A stretch of DNA of 64,000 nucleotides from Geobacter sp. AOG2 (GTDB taxonomy: Bacteria > Desulfobacterota > Desulfuromonadia > Geobacterales > Pseudopelobacteraceae). Shown in pieces: positions 1 to 8,976 of this stretch (position 1 is its first letter; each line of letters opens with the position of its first letter). The notes beneath the pieces are model-generated. The model had not been told where the DNA came from, searched no databases, and saw only the letters and a program-made list of their open reading frames with translations. The translations under genes were made by a program, and so were the position numbers. The DNA lies in NCBI RefSeq assembly GCF_019972295.1, contig NZ_BLJA01000001.1, positions 1,210,049 to 1,274,048 of the forward strand, in the 5' to 3' direction.

Positions 1-73
1 AACAGGAACCCATCTTATAACAATCCGCCGTTTCTTTGTCAATAAAAAATGGTAGCGGGACGAAAAGTTACAC

Positions 74-115
74 AATAAAAAAGGACTTAAGCCAATCAGC
101 TTTAAGTCCTTTTTA
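74..115 (-). terminator. Rho-independent terminator after the tRNA genes
   Basis: A 12-bp perfect stem (AAAAGGACTTAA pairing with TTAAGTCCTTTT) has an 11-nt loop and A/T runs on both sides, so it could work in both directions. It lies just downstream of tRNA-Val on the minus strand and probably ends the hup-tRNA-Asp-tRNA-Val transcript. Confidence 0.8.
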
Positions 116-117
116 AT

Positions 118-193
118 TGGTGGGCGAAACAGGGATCGAACCTGTGACATCCAGCTTGTAAGGCTGGCGCTCTCCCAGCTGAGCTATTCGCCC
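118..193 (-). tRNA. tRNA-Val (anticodon TAC)
   Basis: The minus strand folds into a full cloverleaf. The acceptor stem is GGGCGAA/TTCGCCC with discriminator A and an encoded CCA. The anticodon arm is CCAGC-CTTACAA-GCTGG, giving anticodon TAC, and the T arm carries GGTTCGATCC. It lies 9 nt downstream of tRNA-Asp and is probably co-transcribed with it. Confidence 0.95.
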
Positions 194-202
194 TAATCTT
201 TA

Positions 203-279
203 TGGCGGGGTTGACGGGGCTCGAACCCGCGACTTCCAGCGTGACAGGCTGGCACTCTAACCGACTGAGCTACAACCCC
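203..279 (-). tRNA. tRNA-Asp (anticodon GTC)
   Basis: The minus strand gives a 77-nt cloverleaf with acceptor stem GGGGTTG/CAACCCC, discriminator G and an encoded CCA. The anticodon arm CCAGC-CTGTCAC-GCTGG carries GTC. It sits 29 nt downstream of the HU gene, with no terminator seen between them. Confidence 0.95.
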
Positions 280-308
280 GTAGTCTTCGGCGTACTACGC
301 GTACGGAA

Positions 309-590
309 TTACTTCTTGCTGTTGACGGCTTCCTTGAGGGTTTTGCCGGGCTTGAACTTGGGCACGACAGCAGCCGGGATGTTGATCTTCTTGCCGGTCT
401 GGGGATTCTGACCCTTGCGGGCGGCTCTTTTGGCGGTGGAGAAGGTGCCAAAACCGACCAAGCTCAGTTTGTCACCTTTTTTGAGGGCACCGGTTACGGT
501 GGTGATGAAAGCAGCAACGGCTTTTTCAGCTTCAACCTTTTTCAGCCCAGCTTTCTCAGCTACTGCGCTAATCAGTTCAGATTTTGTCAC
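309..590 (-). CDS. hup: HU-family DNA-binding protein
   Basis: This 93-residue protein is a nucleoid-associated histone-like protein that bends DNA as a dimer. The N-terminal helices begin MTKSELISAVAEKAGL. The family signature (GFGTFSTAKRAARKGQNPQTG, residues about 47-67) leads into the beta-arm, with the intercalating-proline region at INIPA. The length matches HU (about 90 residues). A strong AGGAGGTG ribosome site lies just upstream of the ATG. The gene follows clpX on the same strand after a gap of about 215 nt, and two tRNA genes follow it. HU and IHF subunits share this fold. The sequence resembles HU more, and which paralog it is cannot be told from the window. Confidence 0.95.
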   Translation of the reverse strand: MTKSELISAVAEKAGLKKVEAEKAVAAFITTVTGALKKGDKLSLVGFGTFSTAKRAARKGQNPQTGKKINIPAAVVPKFKPGKTLKEAVNSKK

Positions 591-806
591 GTTACACCTC
601 CTATTTTGTTATAGAGAATACAAAGCGAGTCAGTGTTTATCAGATTCCCAAGAAGACTGTCAAGAGAATTTTCGCGCAAACTGCCCTATTTAAGGGGCAT
701 TAGAGCACCTTTTGCGGCGCAAAGTACGATAAAATAACGTTTTCAAGAATTACTTTGTTGTTAACTATATGTAATTAAAGGTGTTTTGTCTTGAAAGCCC
801 GGCACC

Positions 807-2063
807 TTACGCTGCATCATTAACCTGTTGTTCGTAGACGACGATCGGTTTCTCCTTGCGATAGATGACATCCTCGCTGATGACCACTTCTTTGACGTTC
901 TGTTGCGAGGGAACCTCGTACATGATATCCAGCATGGAGTTTTCAAGGATAGAGCGCAAGCCACGGGCGCCGGTGTTTCTCTTGAGCGCCTCCTTGGCGA
1001 TTGCTACCAGGGAGCCGTCGGTGAAACGGAGGCGAACATTTTCAAGGTCGAAGAGCTTTTGGTATTGTTTTACCAAGGCGTTCTTGGGCTCCTTCAGGAT
1101 CTGCACCATGGCGTCCTCATCAAGTTCGGTGAGGGGCGCCAACACAGGAAGCCTACCGATGAATTCGGGAATATAGCCGAATTTAAGGAGGTCTTCCGGG
1201 GTCACGTTGTTTAGCAGTTCGCCGAGTTTCTTCTCTTCGCGTTTTTTGACGTCGGCACCGAAACCAAGGCTTTTCATGCCGATACGCTGCTGGATAACGC
1301 TCTCCAGTCCGGCAAAGGCGCCACCACAGACAAAAAGGATATTGGTGGTGTCAACCTTCATGAATTCCTGCTGAGGGTGCTTACGGCCTCCCTTGGGAGG
1401 GATGCTGGCCACCGTCCCCTCGATGATCTTGAGCAGGGCCTGCTGCACCCCTTCACCCGATACGTCGCGAGTGATGGAGGGGGAGTCGGTCTTGCGGGCG
1501 ATCTTGTCGATCTCGTCGATGTAGACGATGCCCTTCTGGGCGCGCTCCACATCGTAGTCAGCCGCCTGGAGCAGGCTCAGGATGATGTTTTCCACGTCCT
1601 CGCCAACATAGCCGGCTTCGGTCAGGTTGGTTGCGTCGGCCATGGCAAAGGGAACTTTCAGGATTCGGGCGAGGGTTTGGGCTAAGAGAGTTTTGCCCGA
1701 ACCGGTGGGGCCCAAGAGGAGTATGTTGCTCTTTTGCATTTCCACATCGCCCGGTTTGGTCCCCGACTCGATGCGCTTGTAGTGATTGTACACCGCAACC
1801 GAGAGTACTTTTTTCGCCTTGTCCTGGCCGATGACGTACTCGTCAAGAATCTCCTTGATCTCGCGGGGTTTGGGGAGCTTCTTCATATCCGGCCCCAGCG
1901 TCTCTTCCATCTTCATCTCTTCGGCAATGATGTCGTTGCAGAGTTCGATGCATTCGTCGCAGATATACACCGCCGGCCCTGCAATCAGCTTCTTGACTTC
2001 TTCCTGGCTCTTTCCGCAGAAGGAGCAGGTGAGGTTTTCCTGATTGGTGTCGCGTCGGCTCAT
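807..2063 (-). CDS. clpX: ClpX, ATP-dependent unfoldase of the ClpXP protease
   Basis: ClpX is an AAA+ unfoldase that recognises tagged proteins and feeds them into ClpP. The 418-residue length is normal. The N-terminal zinc-binding domain has C13, C16, C35 and C38. Walker A is GPTGSGKT, Walker B is IVYIDEIDK, the pore loop is GYVG, the RKH-type loop is GGRKHPQQ and sensor 2 is GARGLRS. The start codon overlaps the end of clpP by 4 nt (ATGA), which indicates translational coupling. The order tig-clpP-clpX is the conserved bacterial arrangement. Confidence 0.98.
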   Translation of the reverse strand: MSRRDTNQENLTCSFCGKSQEEVKKLIAGPAVYICDECIELCNDIIAEEMKMEETLGPDMKKLPKPREIKEILDEYVIGQDKAKKVLSVAVYNHYKRIESGTKPGDVEMQKSNILLLGPTGSGKTLLAQTLARILKVPFAMADATNLTEAGYVGEDVENIILSLLQAADYDVERAQKGIVYIDEIDKIARKTDSPSITRDVSGEGVQQALLKIIEGTVASIPPKGGRKHPQQEFMKVDTTNILFVCGGAFAGLESVIQQRIGMKSLGFGADVKKREEKKLGELLNNVTPEDLLKFGYIPEFIGRLPVLAPLTELDEDAMVQILKEPKNALVKQYQKLFDLENVRLRFTDGSLVAIAKEALKRNTGARGLRSILENSMLDIMYEVPSQQNVKEVVISEDVIYRKEKPIVVYEQQVNDAA

Positions 2064-2659
2064 GCTGCACCTCCCTGATCAGGCTTTCTTACGAACGTGG
2101 AATCAACCAGGCCGTACTCCCTGGCCTCGTCGGCGGACATGAAAAAATCGCGTTCGGTATCGGCTTCCACCTTCTCGAACGGTTGACCCGTCATCTCCGC
2201 CAGGAGTCCGTTCAACTCGTCCTTCATGCGCAGTATTTCCTTGGCATGGATGTTGATATCGGTTGCCTGTCCTTGGAATCCTCCCAACGGTTGATGGATC
2301 ATGATCCGTGAGTGGGTGAGGCTATATCTTTTTCCCTTCTCTCCCGCAGCCAAAAGGACAGCGCCCATGGATGCCGCCTGGCCCACGCAGATCGTGGAAA
2401 CCGGGGCCTTGATGTAGCGCATGGTATCGAAGATCGCCATGCCGGCTGTCACCACGCCACCGGGAGAGTTGATATAGAGGTGGATGTCCTTGTCCGGGTC
2501 TTCAGCCTCCAGAAAAAGCAACTGGGCAATTACCAGGTTGGCCACATGGTCGTCGATGCTTCCGCCCAGAAAGATAATCCGTTCCTTGAGGAGGCGTGAG
2601 TAAATGTCGTACGAGCGCTCGCCGCGGCCGCTTTGTTCAACCACTATAGGGATATACAT
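2060..2659 (-). CDS. clpP: ClpP, serine protease subunit of ClpXP
   Basis: ClpP is the tetradecameric serine peptidase that degrades substrates unfolded by ClpX. The 199-residue protein has the catalytic triad S97 (in GQAASMGAV), H122 (in IMIHQPLGG) and D171 (in [11 protein letters not shown]). The glycine-rich NSPGG loop that lines the active site is present. The mature N-terminus probably follows a short propeptide near residue 5-10. It is 9 nt downstream of tig and overlaps clpX, so the three genes form one transcript. Confidence 0.98.
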   Translation of the reverse strand: MYIPIVVEQSGRGERSYDIYSRLLKERIIFLGGSIDDHVANLVIAQLLFLEAEDPDKDIHLYINSPGGVVTAGMAIFDTMRYIKAPVSTICVGQAASMGAVLLAAGEKGKRYSLTHSRIMIHQPLGGFQGQATDINIHAKEILRMKDELNGLLAEMTGQPFEKVEADTERDFFMSADEAREYGLVDSTFVRKPDQGGAA

Positions 2660-2668
2660 TGTTTCTCC

Positions 2669-3985
2669 TTACGCCTCGGCTGGCTTTAACTCGGAGGCGT
2701 CAACTTCGGTGATTACAGCACTGCTCAGCAGGAAGTCGATGGCCTTGTCTTCCTTGATCTCGGCGATGAGCGAACTCTTGAAATTACGGTTCGTCTCATA
2801 ATATTCCTTGACGCGGTTGAGCATGTCCGGATTTCCGGCAGCGATTAACTCATAACGTTTTGCCAAGTCCTCATCGGCAATCGTGATATTCTCTTTCGTC
2901 ACCAGGGCCATGAGGAGCATCCCCCCCCGAACCTTGTCGGCTGCGGCGTCACGGAAACGCTCGCGGAAACCGTTGTCGTCCAGGCCCATCATCTCGATGG
3001 ACATGTGCTGGCCCTGCAAACGGTTCTTGAGGTTTTCCAGCATGGCGTCCAGTTGGCGTTTGACTAGGGCATCGGGAACTTCAAGGGGATTCTTGTCGAT
3101 CAGTGCCTGGACTATGCGATCCTTGAGCTCGCCCTGAATGCGGTCGGTCTCATGTTTTTCACGGAATTCGGTCATTTTGGCCCGCAACTGTTCCATAGAC
3201 TCGTAGTCACCGAACTGCCGGGCAAATTCATCGTCGAGTTCGGGCAACTCCTTGCACTTGCCTTCTTTTACGGTGACATGAAAGACTCCCTCTTTGCCGA
3301 CAGCTTCGGCAAGGCGGTAGCCGACGGGCAGGGTGACGGGGATGTCCTTTGTCTCGCCAAACTTCATGCCGATCAACCCTTCCTCGAAACCGGGAAGGAG
3401 CCGGTTTGCGCCTACCTCGATCTGAGCATCCTCGGCAATGCTGGTTTCATTGGGGAAGCCATCCACCGAAAAGGTGTAGTCGACAGTAACGATATTGCCG
3501 TTCTCAACGGAGGCATCTTCTTTCATGGGCACGAGTTGGGCCATGTTCTCCTGCATCCGCTTGATTTCGGCCTCGATGCTGTCCGGGTTGGGGACGTAGA
3601 TCTCCTTTTTGACCTCCAGCCCGGTATACTCGTCGAGAAGTATTTCCGGCAGGACCTCCACCAGGGCGCTGAACTTGAAAGGCTCCCCTTGCTGGAGGAT
3701 GTCGCTTTCGACGGTTGGGGAATCCACCGGCTCTATCTTGTGCTCACCCAGCGCCTTGAAAAGTGTCTGCTGGTAGATGCTGCGCATGACCTCGTCGCGC
3801 ATGGTATCGCTGTAGGTACGCTTGATGAGCTGCATGGGGGCCTTGCCGGGACGGAACCCCTGGAGTTTGGCCTTTTTCTGGATGCCCGCATAAACCTTCT
3901 CGATCTCTGCATTGACCTGCTCGGCCGGGACCTCAATGTTGACTCGTTTTTTAACCGGGCTTATTTCTTCGACATGAACCTGCAT
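2669..3985 (-). CDS. tig: Trigger factor, ribosome-associated chaperone
   Basis: Trigger factor binds nascent chains at the ribosome exit tunnel. The 438-residue length is typical. The N-terminal domain carries the ribosome-docking signature GFRPGKAP (about residues 44-51). A central FKBP-like prolyl isomerase domain lies around residues 150-240 (for example GNIVTVDYTFSVDG), and a long helical C-terminal domain follows. It begins the tig-clpP-clpX run and lies about 60 nt downstream of tRNA-Leu on the same strand. Confidence 0.97.
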   Translation of the reverse strand: MQVHVEEISPVKKRVNIEVPAEQVNAEIEKVYAGIQKKAKLQGFRPGKAPMQLIKRTYSDTMRDEVMRSIYQQTLFKALGEHKIEPVDSPTVESDILQQGEPFKFSALVEVLPEILLDEYTGLEVKKEIYVPNPDSIEAEIKRMQENMAQLVPMKEDASVENGNIVTVDYTFSVDGFPNETSIAEDAQIEVGANRLLPGFEEGLIGMKFGETKDIPVTLPVGYRLAEAVGKEGVFHVTVKEGKCKELPELDDEFARQFGDYESMEQLRAKMTEFREKHETDRIQGELKDRIVQALIDKNPLEVPDALVKRQLDAMLENLKNRLQGQHMSIEMMGLDDNGFRERFRDAAADKVRGGMLLMALVTKENITIADEDLAKRYELIAAGNPDMLNRVKEYYETNRNFKSSLIAEIKEDKAIDFLLSSAVITEVDASELKPAEA

Positions 3986-4048
3986 TTCGGATAACCTCTC
4001 CTGGTTGAAATTTGTTTTCTCCCGAAAGTTCGGGACACGGCCGCTTTT

Positions 4049-4133
4049 TGGTGCGAGAGAGGAGACTTGAACTCCTATACCTTTCGGTGCCAGATCCTAA
4101 GTCTGGTGCGTCTGCCAATTCCGCCACTCTCGC
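4049..4133 (-). tRNA. tRNA-Leu (anticodon TAG)
   Basis: This is an 85-nt class II tRNA with acceptor stem GCGAGAG/CTCTCGC, discriminator A and an encoded CCA. The anticodon arm CCAGA-CTTAGGA-TCTGG carries TAG. The long variable arm (CACCGAAAGGTATAG) supports leucine. A small CCCGAACTTTCGGG hairpin lies just 3' of it, before tig, but no U tract follows. The hairpin may be a processing element rather than a terminator. Confidence 0.95.
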
Positions 4134-4184
4134 CCGAATGTTGAGCGCCCGCTTTTTTGCTCCATTAAATTGAACGAATATCAA

Positions 4185-4213
4185 AAAATATTTGAAAAAA
4201 ACACTGCGGTCAA
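4185..4213 (-). promoter_or_regulatory. Sigma-70 type promoter for tRNA-Leu
   Basis: On the minus strand TTGACC (4213-4208) and TATTTT (4190-4185) are separated by 17 nt in an A/T-rich stretch. They point at tRNA-Leu, whose 5' end is about 50 nt downstream. Spacing and -35 match are good and the -10 match is moderate. A GATATT hexamer lies just downstream as an alternative -10. Confidence 0.5.
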
Positions 4214-4229
4214 GGAATTAATTGAAATA

Positions 4230-4574
4230 TCACCCTCCTGCCAGTTTGACCCGGTATCCGCGCAACTCCAATTCCTTGAGCAGGGTGTCACGATGATCCC
4301 CCTGAATCTCGATAACCCCCTCCTTGACTGTTCCTCCGCTGCCGCAGCGTTTTTTCAATGTCCCTGCCAGTTCCTTCAATGCCTCGCCTTTGAGTGGTAT
4401 GCCGGTGATGACGATGACGGTCCCGCCGCCCCGCCCTTTGACCTCACGGCGCAGACGAACCGTCCCGTCGGAGGGCTGCTTCGCCGGCCGTACATCCTGC
4501 CGTTTGCTGGTGCCGTGACCTACGCGGCCCGTTTCACTGGAGTAGACTAGGGTCGTTTCCTCACTCCGTTTCAT
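4230..4574 (-). CDS. yciH: YciH/SUI1-family translation initiation factor
   Basis: This 114-residue protein ends in a SUI1 (eIF1-like) domain. Visible features are VRLRREVKGRGGGTVIVITG, then LKKRCGSGGTVKEGVIEIQGDHRD, where the conserved GTVK-x-G-x-IEIQGDHR motif is clear. E. coli YciH shares the eIF1 fold and is reported to affect initiation fidelity. The first 40 or so residues are a basic, low-complexity extension, as in other YciH proteins. It follows a lipoprotein gene by 30 nt on the same strand. Confidence 0.9.
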   Translation of the reverse strand: MKRSEETTLVYSSETGRVGHGTSKRQDVRPAKQPSDGTVRLRREVKGRGGGTVIVITGIPLKGEALKELAGTLKKRCGSGGTVKEGVIEIQGDHRDTLLKELELRGYRVKLAGG

Positions 4575-4604
4575 GCTCTTGCCGGTCCCTCCAGAAAATA
4601 ACGA

Positions 4605-5051
4605 TCATCGCGCCGACACCTCGGTCCTGAAGCTTTGCATCCACTTGAGGCTGTCTTCGGCATCCTCATGGGCGATGTAACGGTAGGTGAAAAGCAAAGT
4701 GGTACCCGGTATGGCCGCCACCGGCAGTTTCACGCTGAAGGGGGCAATCTCGCCCTCTTTCAACTGCCGCGGGATGACGAAACTCACCGAGCGGGCCAGC
4801 GTTTTGCCTTTGGTGTCGAGAGCTGAAACCCAGATTTCCACGCCATCCATCTCGGCATAGCGCACATTTTTCGCAACCCCTGCGATGAAGGTTTCAGAGC
4901 CGGTTACGGTGATATCCCATGCCATCTGGAGGTCGAATTGGGAGTAATGAAAGGGGAGGCTGTCCAACTGCTCCCGGTAGACACCCCGGTCTGAGACGCA
5001 CCCGCTTGTCACGGCCATTATAAGTACCAGAAAGAAAAAAAGTTTCACCAT
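4605..5051 (-). CDS. Putative lipoprotein of unknown function
   Basis: This 148-residue protein starts with a hydrophobic signal segment (MVKLFFFLVLIMAVTSGC) ending in a lipobox-like TSGC, so membrane anchoring is likely. The rest is a beta-rich sequence (FIAGVAKNVRYAEMDGVEIW, then VPGTTLLFTYRYIA-like strands) without catalytic signatures. The FxxGxxxN pattern resembles small periplasmic FxLYD-like domains, but I do not claim membership. A GTG nine bases upstream is in frame. AGGAGG lies 8 nt before the chosen ATG and only 0-1 nt before that GTG, so the ATG is preferred. Confidence 0.7.
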   Translation of the reverse strand: MVKLFFFLVLIMAVTSGCVSDRGVYREQLDSLPFHYSQFDLQMAWDITVTGSETFIAGVAKNVRYAEMDGVEIWVSALDTKGKTLARSVSFVIPRQLKEGEIAPFSVKLPVAAIPGTTLLFTYRYIAHEDAEDSLKWMQSFRTEVSAR

Positions 5052-5125
5052 GGTGGGCACCTCCTGTTATCCCTATTGTACCAGAAGCCGCCGATAAAAC
5101 ACCAACTCTGTTCAATTTGGCGCTG

Positions 5126-5947
5126 TTACTTGCCCCAATCGCGGGAGTACCTGAAATCCCGGTCAATGGTACGGTTGGATACCTTGGCAATCACCGGCAA
5201 GCGCCGTTTGAAGTGGGAATTCTGCACTTTTTTGTAGATGGTGTCGATGAACTCAGGAGCAAACCCCGCGACGATCAACTCCTCCCTGGTCAGGCGCAGG
5301 TCTACCATGCGGTAGAGCAACTCGTCCACCTGACGGTAGGAAAAACCCAGTTCCTCCTCGTCGGTCTGGCCTGCCCACAGGTCAGCGGAGGGCTTCTTCT
5401 CGATCACCGCGCTCGGCACGCCCATGGCCTCGGACAATTGCCAGATTTGGGTCTTGTACAGATCGCCGATGGGGTTGAGGGCGCTGGCCATGTCGCCGAA
5501 GAGGGTCCCGTAGCCGAGCAGCAGCTCGGTTTTGTTGCTGGTTCCCAGCACCAGGGCGGAATAGCGCGCCGAGTGGTCGAAGAGGATGGTCATCCGTTCA
5601 CGAGCCATTTTGTTGCCACGCCGCATGTTGTCCGCATCCGGGAACATCCCGAAATAGGCGTCCACCATGGGGGTGATCGGCACCAGCGAGAAACTCACGC
5701 CGCATGCCTGGGCCACCAGCCGGGCATGGGCTTCGCTCTCCGGGTTGCTGCTTTTATAAGGCATGCAGACGGCGTGCACATTCTCGGCTCCCAACGCCTC
5801 GGCGGCGATGAACGCAACCAAGGCCGAGTCGATCCCCCCCGACAGCCCCAGCACGGCCTTTCTGACCCCCACCTTATGCACTTCGTCCCGCACGAAGCCG
5901 ACCAGGATCGTGCGTAACAGTTCCGTGTTGGCTACCAGACCCGCCAT
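5126..5947 (-). CDS. nadE: NAD+ synthase, synthetase subunit
   Basis: NadE adenylates and amidates nicotinic acid adenine dinucleotide to NAD+. The 273-residue protein is a synthetase domain alone. The PP-loop is SGGIDS (36-41). The downstream signature [18 protein letters not shown] is followed by [14 protein letters not shown]. The ATG overlaps the stop of the preceding nitrilase-type gene by one base, and AAAGGAG lies upstream. Such tight coupling suggests the nitrilase protein supplies ammonia from glutamine, so the two together may equal the fused glutamine-dependent enzyme of other bacteria. Confidence 0.95.
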   Translation of the reverse strand: MAGLVANTELLRTILVGFVRDEVHKVGVRKAVLGLSGGIDSALVAFIAAEALGAENVHAVCMPYKSSNPESEAHARLVAQACGVSFSLVPITPMVDAYFGMFPDADNMRRGNKMARERMTILFDHSARYSALVLGTSNKTELLLGYGTLFGDMASALNPIGDLYKTQIWQLSEAMGVPSAVIEKKPSADLWAGQTDEEELGFSYRQVDELLYRMVDLRLTREELIVAGFAPEFIDTIYKKVQNSHFKRRLPVIAKVSNRTIDRDFRYSRDWGK

Positions 5948-6795
5948 TACAGTCTCCTTTCCCGTTCGATGCGTCTGAGTTCCTGCATGGTAACGAACAG
6001 GTTCTCGTCGCGCAGCATGGGAGAGAAAATTCGCTCCCGCCGCAGGGCTCCTTCCTCAACCTGGGCGCTGACGCTGCCCTCCTCCAGTAGTTTGGCCCGC
6101 ACGATGGATTCGCCCGACGGGGCGATATATTCCGAGCCGCCCCAGAAGTTGACGCCGTCTTCGTAGCCCACCCGGTTGCAGTACAGCACCCGGCAGTTGA
6201 GGAATAGCGCTGTGGTGGAAGTCAGTTTCTGCCAAGCCATGGCCGAACCGAGTGATTCCCCCTCTACGCCGCGTCCAGGGCTGCTGGAGAGACAGAGCAG
6301 CGTAGCGGCCCCATCCATGGCCAGAATGTAGGAGCTTGAAAGGTGCCACATATCCTCACAGATCAGGATGCCCAAACGGCCGAATTTGCTGTCAAATGCG
6401 CGGAAACGCTCGCCCCGGGCCAGGTAGCGCTGCTCGTCGAACAGGCCGTAAGTGGGGAGGTAGACCTTGCGGTGGAGGTGTTTGATCGCCCCGTCTTCCA
6501 GATAGATGGCCGAGTTGAAGAAACGGTAGTCGTCAGTCACTTCCACGAAACCCACGGCGATGGAGATGTCGCGGGAGAGTTCAACCAACCGGGCGATCTC
6601 GGGTGAATCAAGCCGCCGGGCCACATCGGGCACCAGGTCTTTGAGAAAATAGCCGGTCAGGGCCAGTTCGGGGAAGATAATCAGGTCGGCTTCGGCAGCT
6701 TTAGCCTGTTCGATACGCTCTTTGATGAGTGCTAGGTTATCGGCGACGCAGCCGAGCTTGGGTTTGATCTGGGCCAGAACGGCCTTGAAATTCAT
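5947..6795 (-). CDS. Nitrilase-superfamily amidohydrolase, probable glutaminase partner of NadE
   Basis: The 282-residue protein has the carbon-nitrogen hydrolase triad E43 ([12 protein letters not shown]), K110 ([12 protein letters not shown]) and C146 ([10 protein letters not shown]). The ICEDxW form is typical of glutaminase domains of glutamine-dependent NAD synthetases. The ATG at 6795 is preferred because GGAGA lies 6 nt upstream; an upstream in-frame start at 6834 would overlap yraN. Stop and nadE start overlap as TAATG. Predicted role: hydrolyse glutamine and hand ammonia to NadE. An independent amidase role is possible. Confidence 0.85.
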   Translation of the reverse strand: MNFKAVLAQIKPKLGCVADNLALIKERIEQAKAAEADLIIFPELALTGYFLKDLVPDVARRLDSPEIARLVELSRDISIAVGFVEVTDDYRFFNSAIYLEDGAIKHLHRKVYLPTYGLFDEQRYLARGERFRAFDSKFGRLGILICEDMWHLSSSYILAMDGAATLLCLSSSPGRGVEGESLGSAMAWQKLTSTTALFLNCRVLYCNRVGYEDGVNFWGGSEYIAPSGESIVRAKLLEEGSVSAQVEEGALRRERIFSPMLRDENLFVTMQELRRIERERRL

Positions 6796-6811
6796 GTGGG
6801 TCTCCTTCTTT

Positions 6812-7234
6812 TCAGTATGCCAATTCAAACGCATTTAAAATGTGCTCGATCTCAGGTGGACCGCCATTTGCTATGAGGATTGCGATCACGTCGAAACGGG
6901 CATTCACGTCCTGTTGCCGGTTTTGGGCCAGCCACGTCAGGGCCGCCTTGGATATCTGGCGCTGCTTGAACGGGGTGACTGCCAGTTGGGGCACACCGTA
7001 AGAGAGGCCACGGCGGGCCTTGACCTCCACGAAGACCAAACTCTTGTCACGCGGGTCGCGGGCGACGATGTCCACCTCGCCTCCCTTGCAGCGGTAGTTC
7101 CGTTCCAGGATGTGATATCTTTTATCTTTGAGAAACGAAACAGCCAAATCCTCCCCCAGGTTGCCGATACTCCTGTTGTCCATGGGCAGCGGTTCGGCTT
7201 GACCGGGAGAGGCGTCCTTGCCGAACCATCTCAT
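6812..7234 (-). CDS. yraN: YraN/UPF0102 family nuclease-like protein
   Basis: This 140-residue protein has the family core: GNLGEDLAVSFLK, then YHILERNYRCKGGEVDIVARD, VFVEVKARRG and ALTWLAQ. The E...GEVDIVARD...VFVEVKxR arrangement matches the restriction-endonuclease-like metal site (E, D, ExK). No firm biochemical role is established for the family. The start overlaps the AOR stop by 4 nt (ATGA). The first 17 residues are poorly conserved in type, so MDNRSIG (start near 7183) is a possible alternative start. Confidence 0.9.
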   Translation of the reverse strand: MRWFGKDASPGQAEPLPMDNRSIGNLGEDLAVSFLKDKRYHILERNYRCKGGEVDIVARDPRDKSLVFVEVKARRGLSYGVPQLAVTPFKQRQISKAALTWLAQNRQQDVNARFDVIAILIANGGPPEIEHILNAFELAY

Positions 7235-8970
7235 GGCAATTTTTCCAGGAAACCTGCATCATCAAAGCAGCCATCGGCATTCAGCCCCCTGATGCGGTAA
7301 TACTTGTCCAACTCTTCTTCAAAGCGTTGCCGGTCGATGGGGGGGATGTGTATGCCATCACCGCTCGTGCCCGGTTCGCTGAAAAAACGCTCCGGCAGGC
7401 AATCGTTCTTGCGGGAGAAGCCGTTGACACAGTTATAGAAACGTTCGGTCAGGCAGATACGACGGCCGATCTCCTTTAATCGCTGGGGGGAGTACTCGGT
7501 GCCGGTGGTGGCGGTCAACAGTTCGGCGTATTCCTCCAAGCTGGCGCCGAAGAAGGAAAACTTGCAGGCTACCAGGGAATCCACGGCGGCGTTGGTGTCC
7601 TCGGCGATGGTGATGATGCGGGCTTTGCCGGAAAAGGAGAAACGGTCGGTGGGCACCGGCTTGCGTAGAATCTCATGGGAAATGGGATAAGCCCGCAGGT
7701 GGCAGCCGCCCCGGTTGCTGGTGCAGTACGCCAGTGCCATGCCGTAGGCCCCGCGCGGATCGTAGGCGGGCAACTCCAGAGACTTGACGCTCATGGAAAG
7801 TTCCGGCCGTCCCATGGTTTCCGCGAGGCTGCGGGAGCCAAGCGCCAGGAGTTCGCCGTCCCCGCGGCGCAGGGCCATATCCTCCAGCAGGCCGGGAATT
7901 TGCTCTGCCGTGGGGAATTGTCCCCTGATCTCGCCCCAGGCCGCCAGGGTGGCGGCAGCCGTGATGGTGTCCAACCCCAAATTATTGCAGATGCGGTTCG
8001 ATTCGACAATGGCGCGGAGATCGTCCACCTTGTTGAGCGCTCCGAAATGGGAAACGGTCTCATACTCCGGCAGATGGCCACCATCTTTCGACGATTTTTT
8101 GCACTGGATCGGGCAGCCGTAACAGCCGTCTTTGCGTGCCCCGCAGGCCTCTTTGATGGCGGGGCCGGAGTAGTTGGCCGAGTGCTCGAAGAAGGTTTTG
8201 CGGAAGTTTTCGGTGGGGGCCATGCGGCGTTGGGCCATCAGGTCCACCAGCACCGGGGTGCCGAATTCGGCAATGCCCAGGGGGCCGAAGATCACCGGTG
8301 AGGCCTTGAAGAGCCGCATCACGTCCTGGCGGGCCTTGTCGAACAGGATGGGGTCGGCGATGGCCGTCACGCCGTCGCCATCAACCACGACACCCTTGAG
8401 GTTTTTGGACCCCATCACGGCGCCCAGGCCACCCCGGCCGACCGAATTGCCTTCGCCCATCATGATGCTGGCAAAGGGGACGCCGTTTTCGCCGGCCGGC
8501 CCGATGGCCGCAACACTGCCGTGCTCCTTCAGTGCCTCCACCGTGGTGGGGATGTCCTTGCCCCACAGGTGATGGGCCGGGAATATCTCGACAATATTGG
8601 ACCGGATGGCCAGCACAACCGGCTCGGGGCTTCTGCCGGTAATGGCAAGACAATCCAGCCCGGCTGCTTTCAGGCGCCAAGCGAACCTGCCGCCCGCGGA
8701 ACAGTCGTAGATGGTGCCAGTCAATGGGGAGCGGGAAATCACCGAGAGGCGTGCAGCAGTCGGGGCCGGGGTTCCGCACAGCGGGCCGACGGCAAAGATC
8801 AGCGGCATGGCCGGGTCAAAAGGCGCAAGCCGAAAATGGTCACGCATCAGGCGCACCCCCAGACCACGGCCGCCGAGGTATTCCTCCAACAATTTGTGAG
8901 GGATTGCCTCGCGTTGCGCGGTTCCTGCGCTCAGGTCAACCCTGAGTATTGTGCCGGTCCAGCCGTTCAT
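7231..8970 (-). CDS. Tungsten-dependent aldehyde:ferredoxin oxidoreductase
   Basis: The 579-residue protein begins MNGWTGTILRVDLSAG and carries the AOR-type N-terminal signature YLGGRGLGVRL. The cluster region CGARKDGCYGCPIQC supplies cysteines for one [4Fe-4S] cluster; a fourth lies in the late part (RFYNCVNGFSRKNDCLPER). Glycine-rich GRGGLGAVMGSKNLK matches the tungstopterin-binding part. The family oxidises aldehydes to acids and reduces ferredoxin. It sits 6 nt after gph and overlaps yraN. The subtype (AOR, FOR, GAPOR or benzoyl-CoA-linked) cannot be assigned by eye. Confidence 0.92.
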   Translation of the reverse strand: MNGWTGTILRVDLSAGTAQREAIPHKLLEEYLGGRGLGVRLMRDHFRLAPFDPAMPLIFAVGPLCGTPAPTAARLSVISRSPLTGTIYDCSAGGRFAWRLKAAGLDCLAITGRSPEPVVLAIRSNIVEIFPAHHLWGKDIPTTVEALKEHGSVAAIGPAGENGVPFASIMMGEGNSVGRGGLGAVMGSKNLKGVVVDGDGVTAIADPILFDKARQDVMRLFKASPVIFGPLGIAEFGTPVLVDLMAQRRMAPTENFRKTFFEHSANYSGPAIKEACGARKDGCYGCPIQCKKSSKDGGHLPEYETVSHFGALNKVDDLRAIVESNRICNNLGLDTITAAATLAAWGEIRGQFPTAEQIPGLLEDMALRRGDGELLALGSRSLAETMGRPELSMSVKSLELPAYDPRGAYGMALAYCTSNRGGCHLRAYPISHEILRKPVPTDRFSFSGKARIITIAEDTNAAVDSLVACKFSFFGASLEEYAELLTATTGTEYSPQRLKEIGRRICLTERFYNCVNGFSRKNDCLPERFFSEPGTSGDGIHIPPIDRQRFEEELDKYYRIRGLNADGCFDDAGFLEKLP

Positions 8971-8976
8971 GGTCTC

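Noticed and set aside
4021..4034. Terminator CCCGAACTTTCGGG between tRNA-Leu and tig
   Set aside because: The stem is short and followed by AGAAAAC, not a U tract; more likely a tRNA-processing structure or chance.
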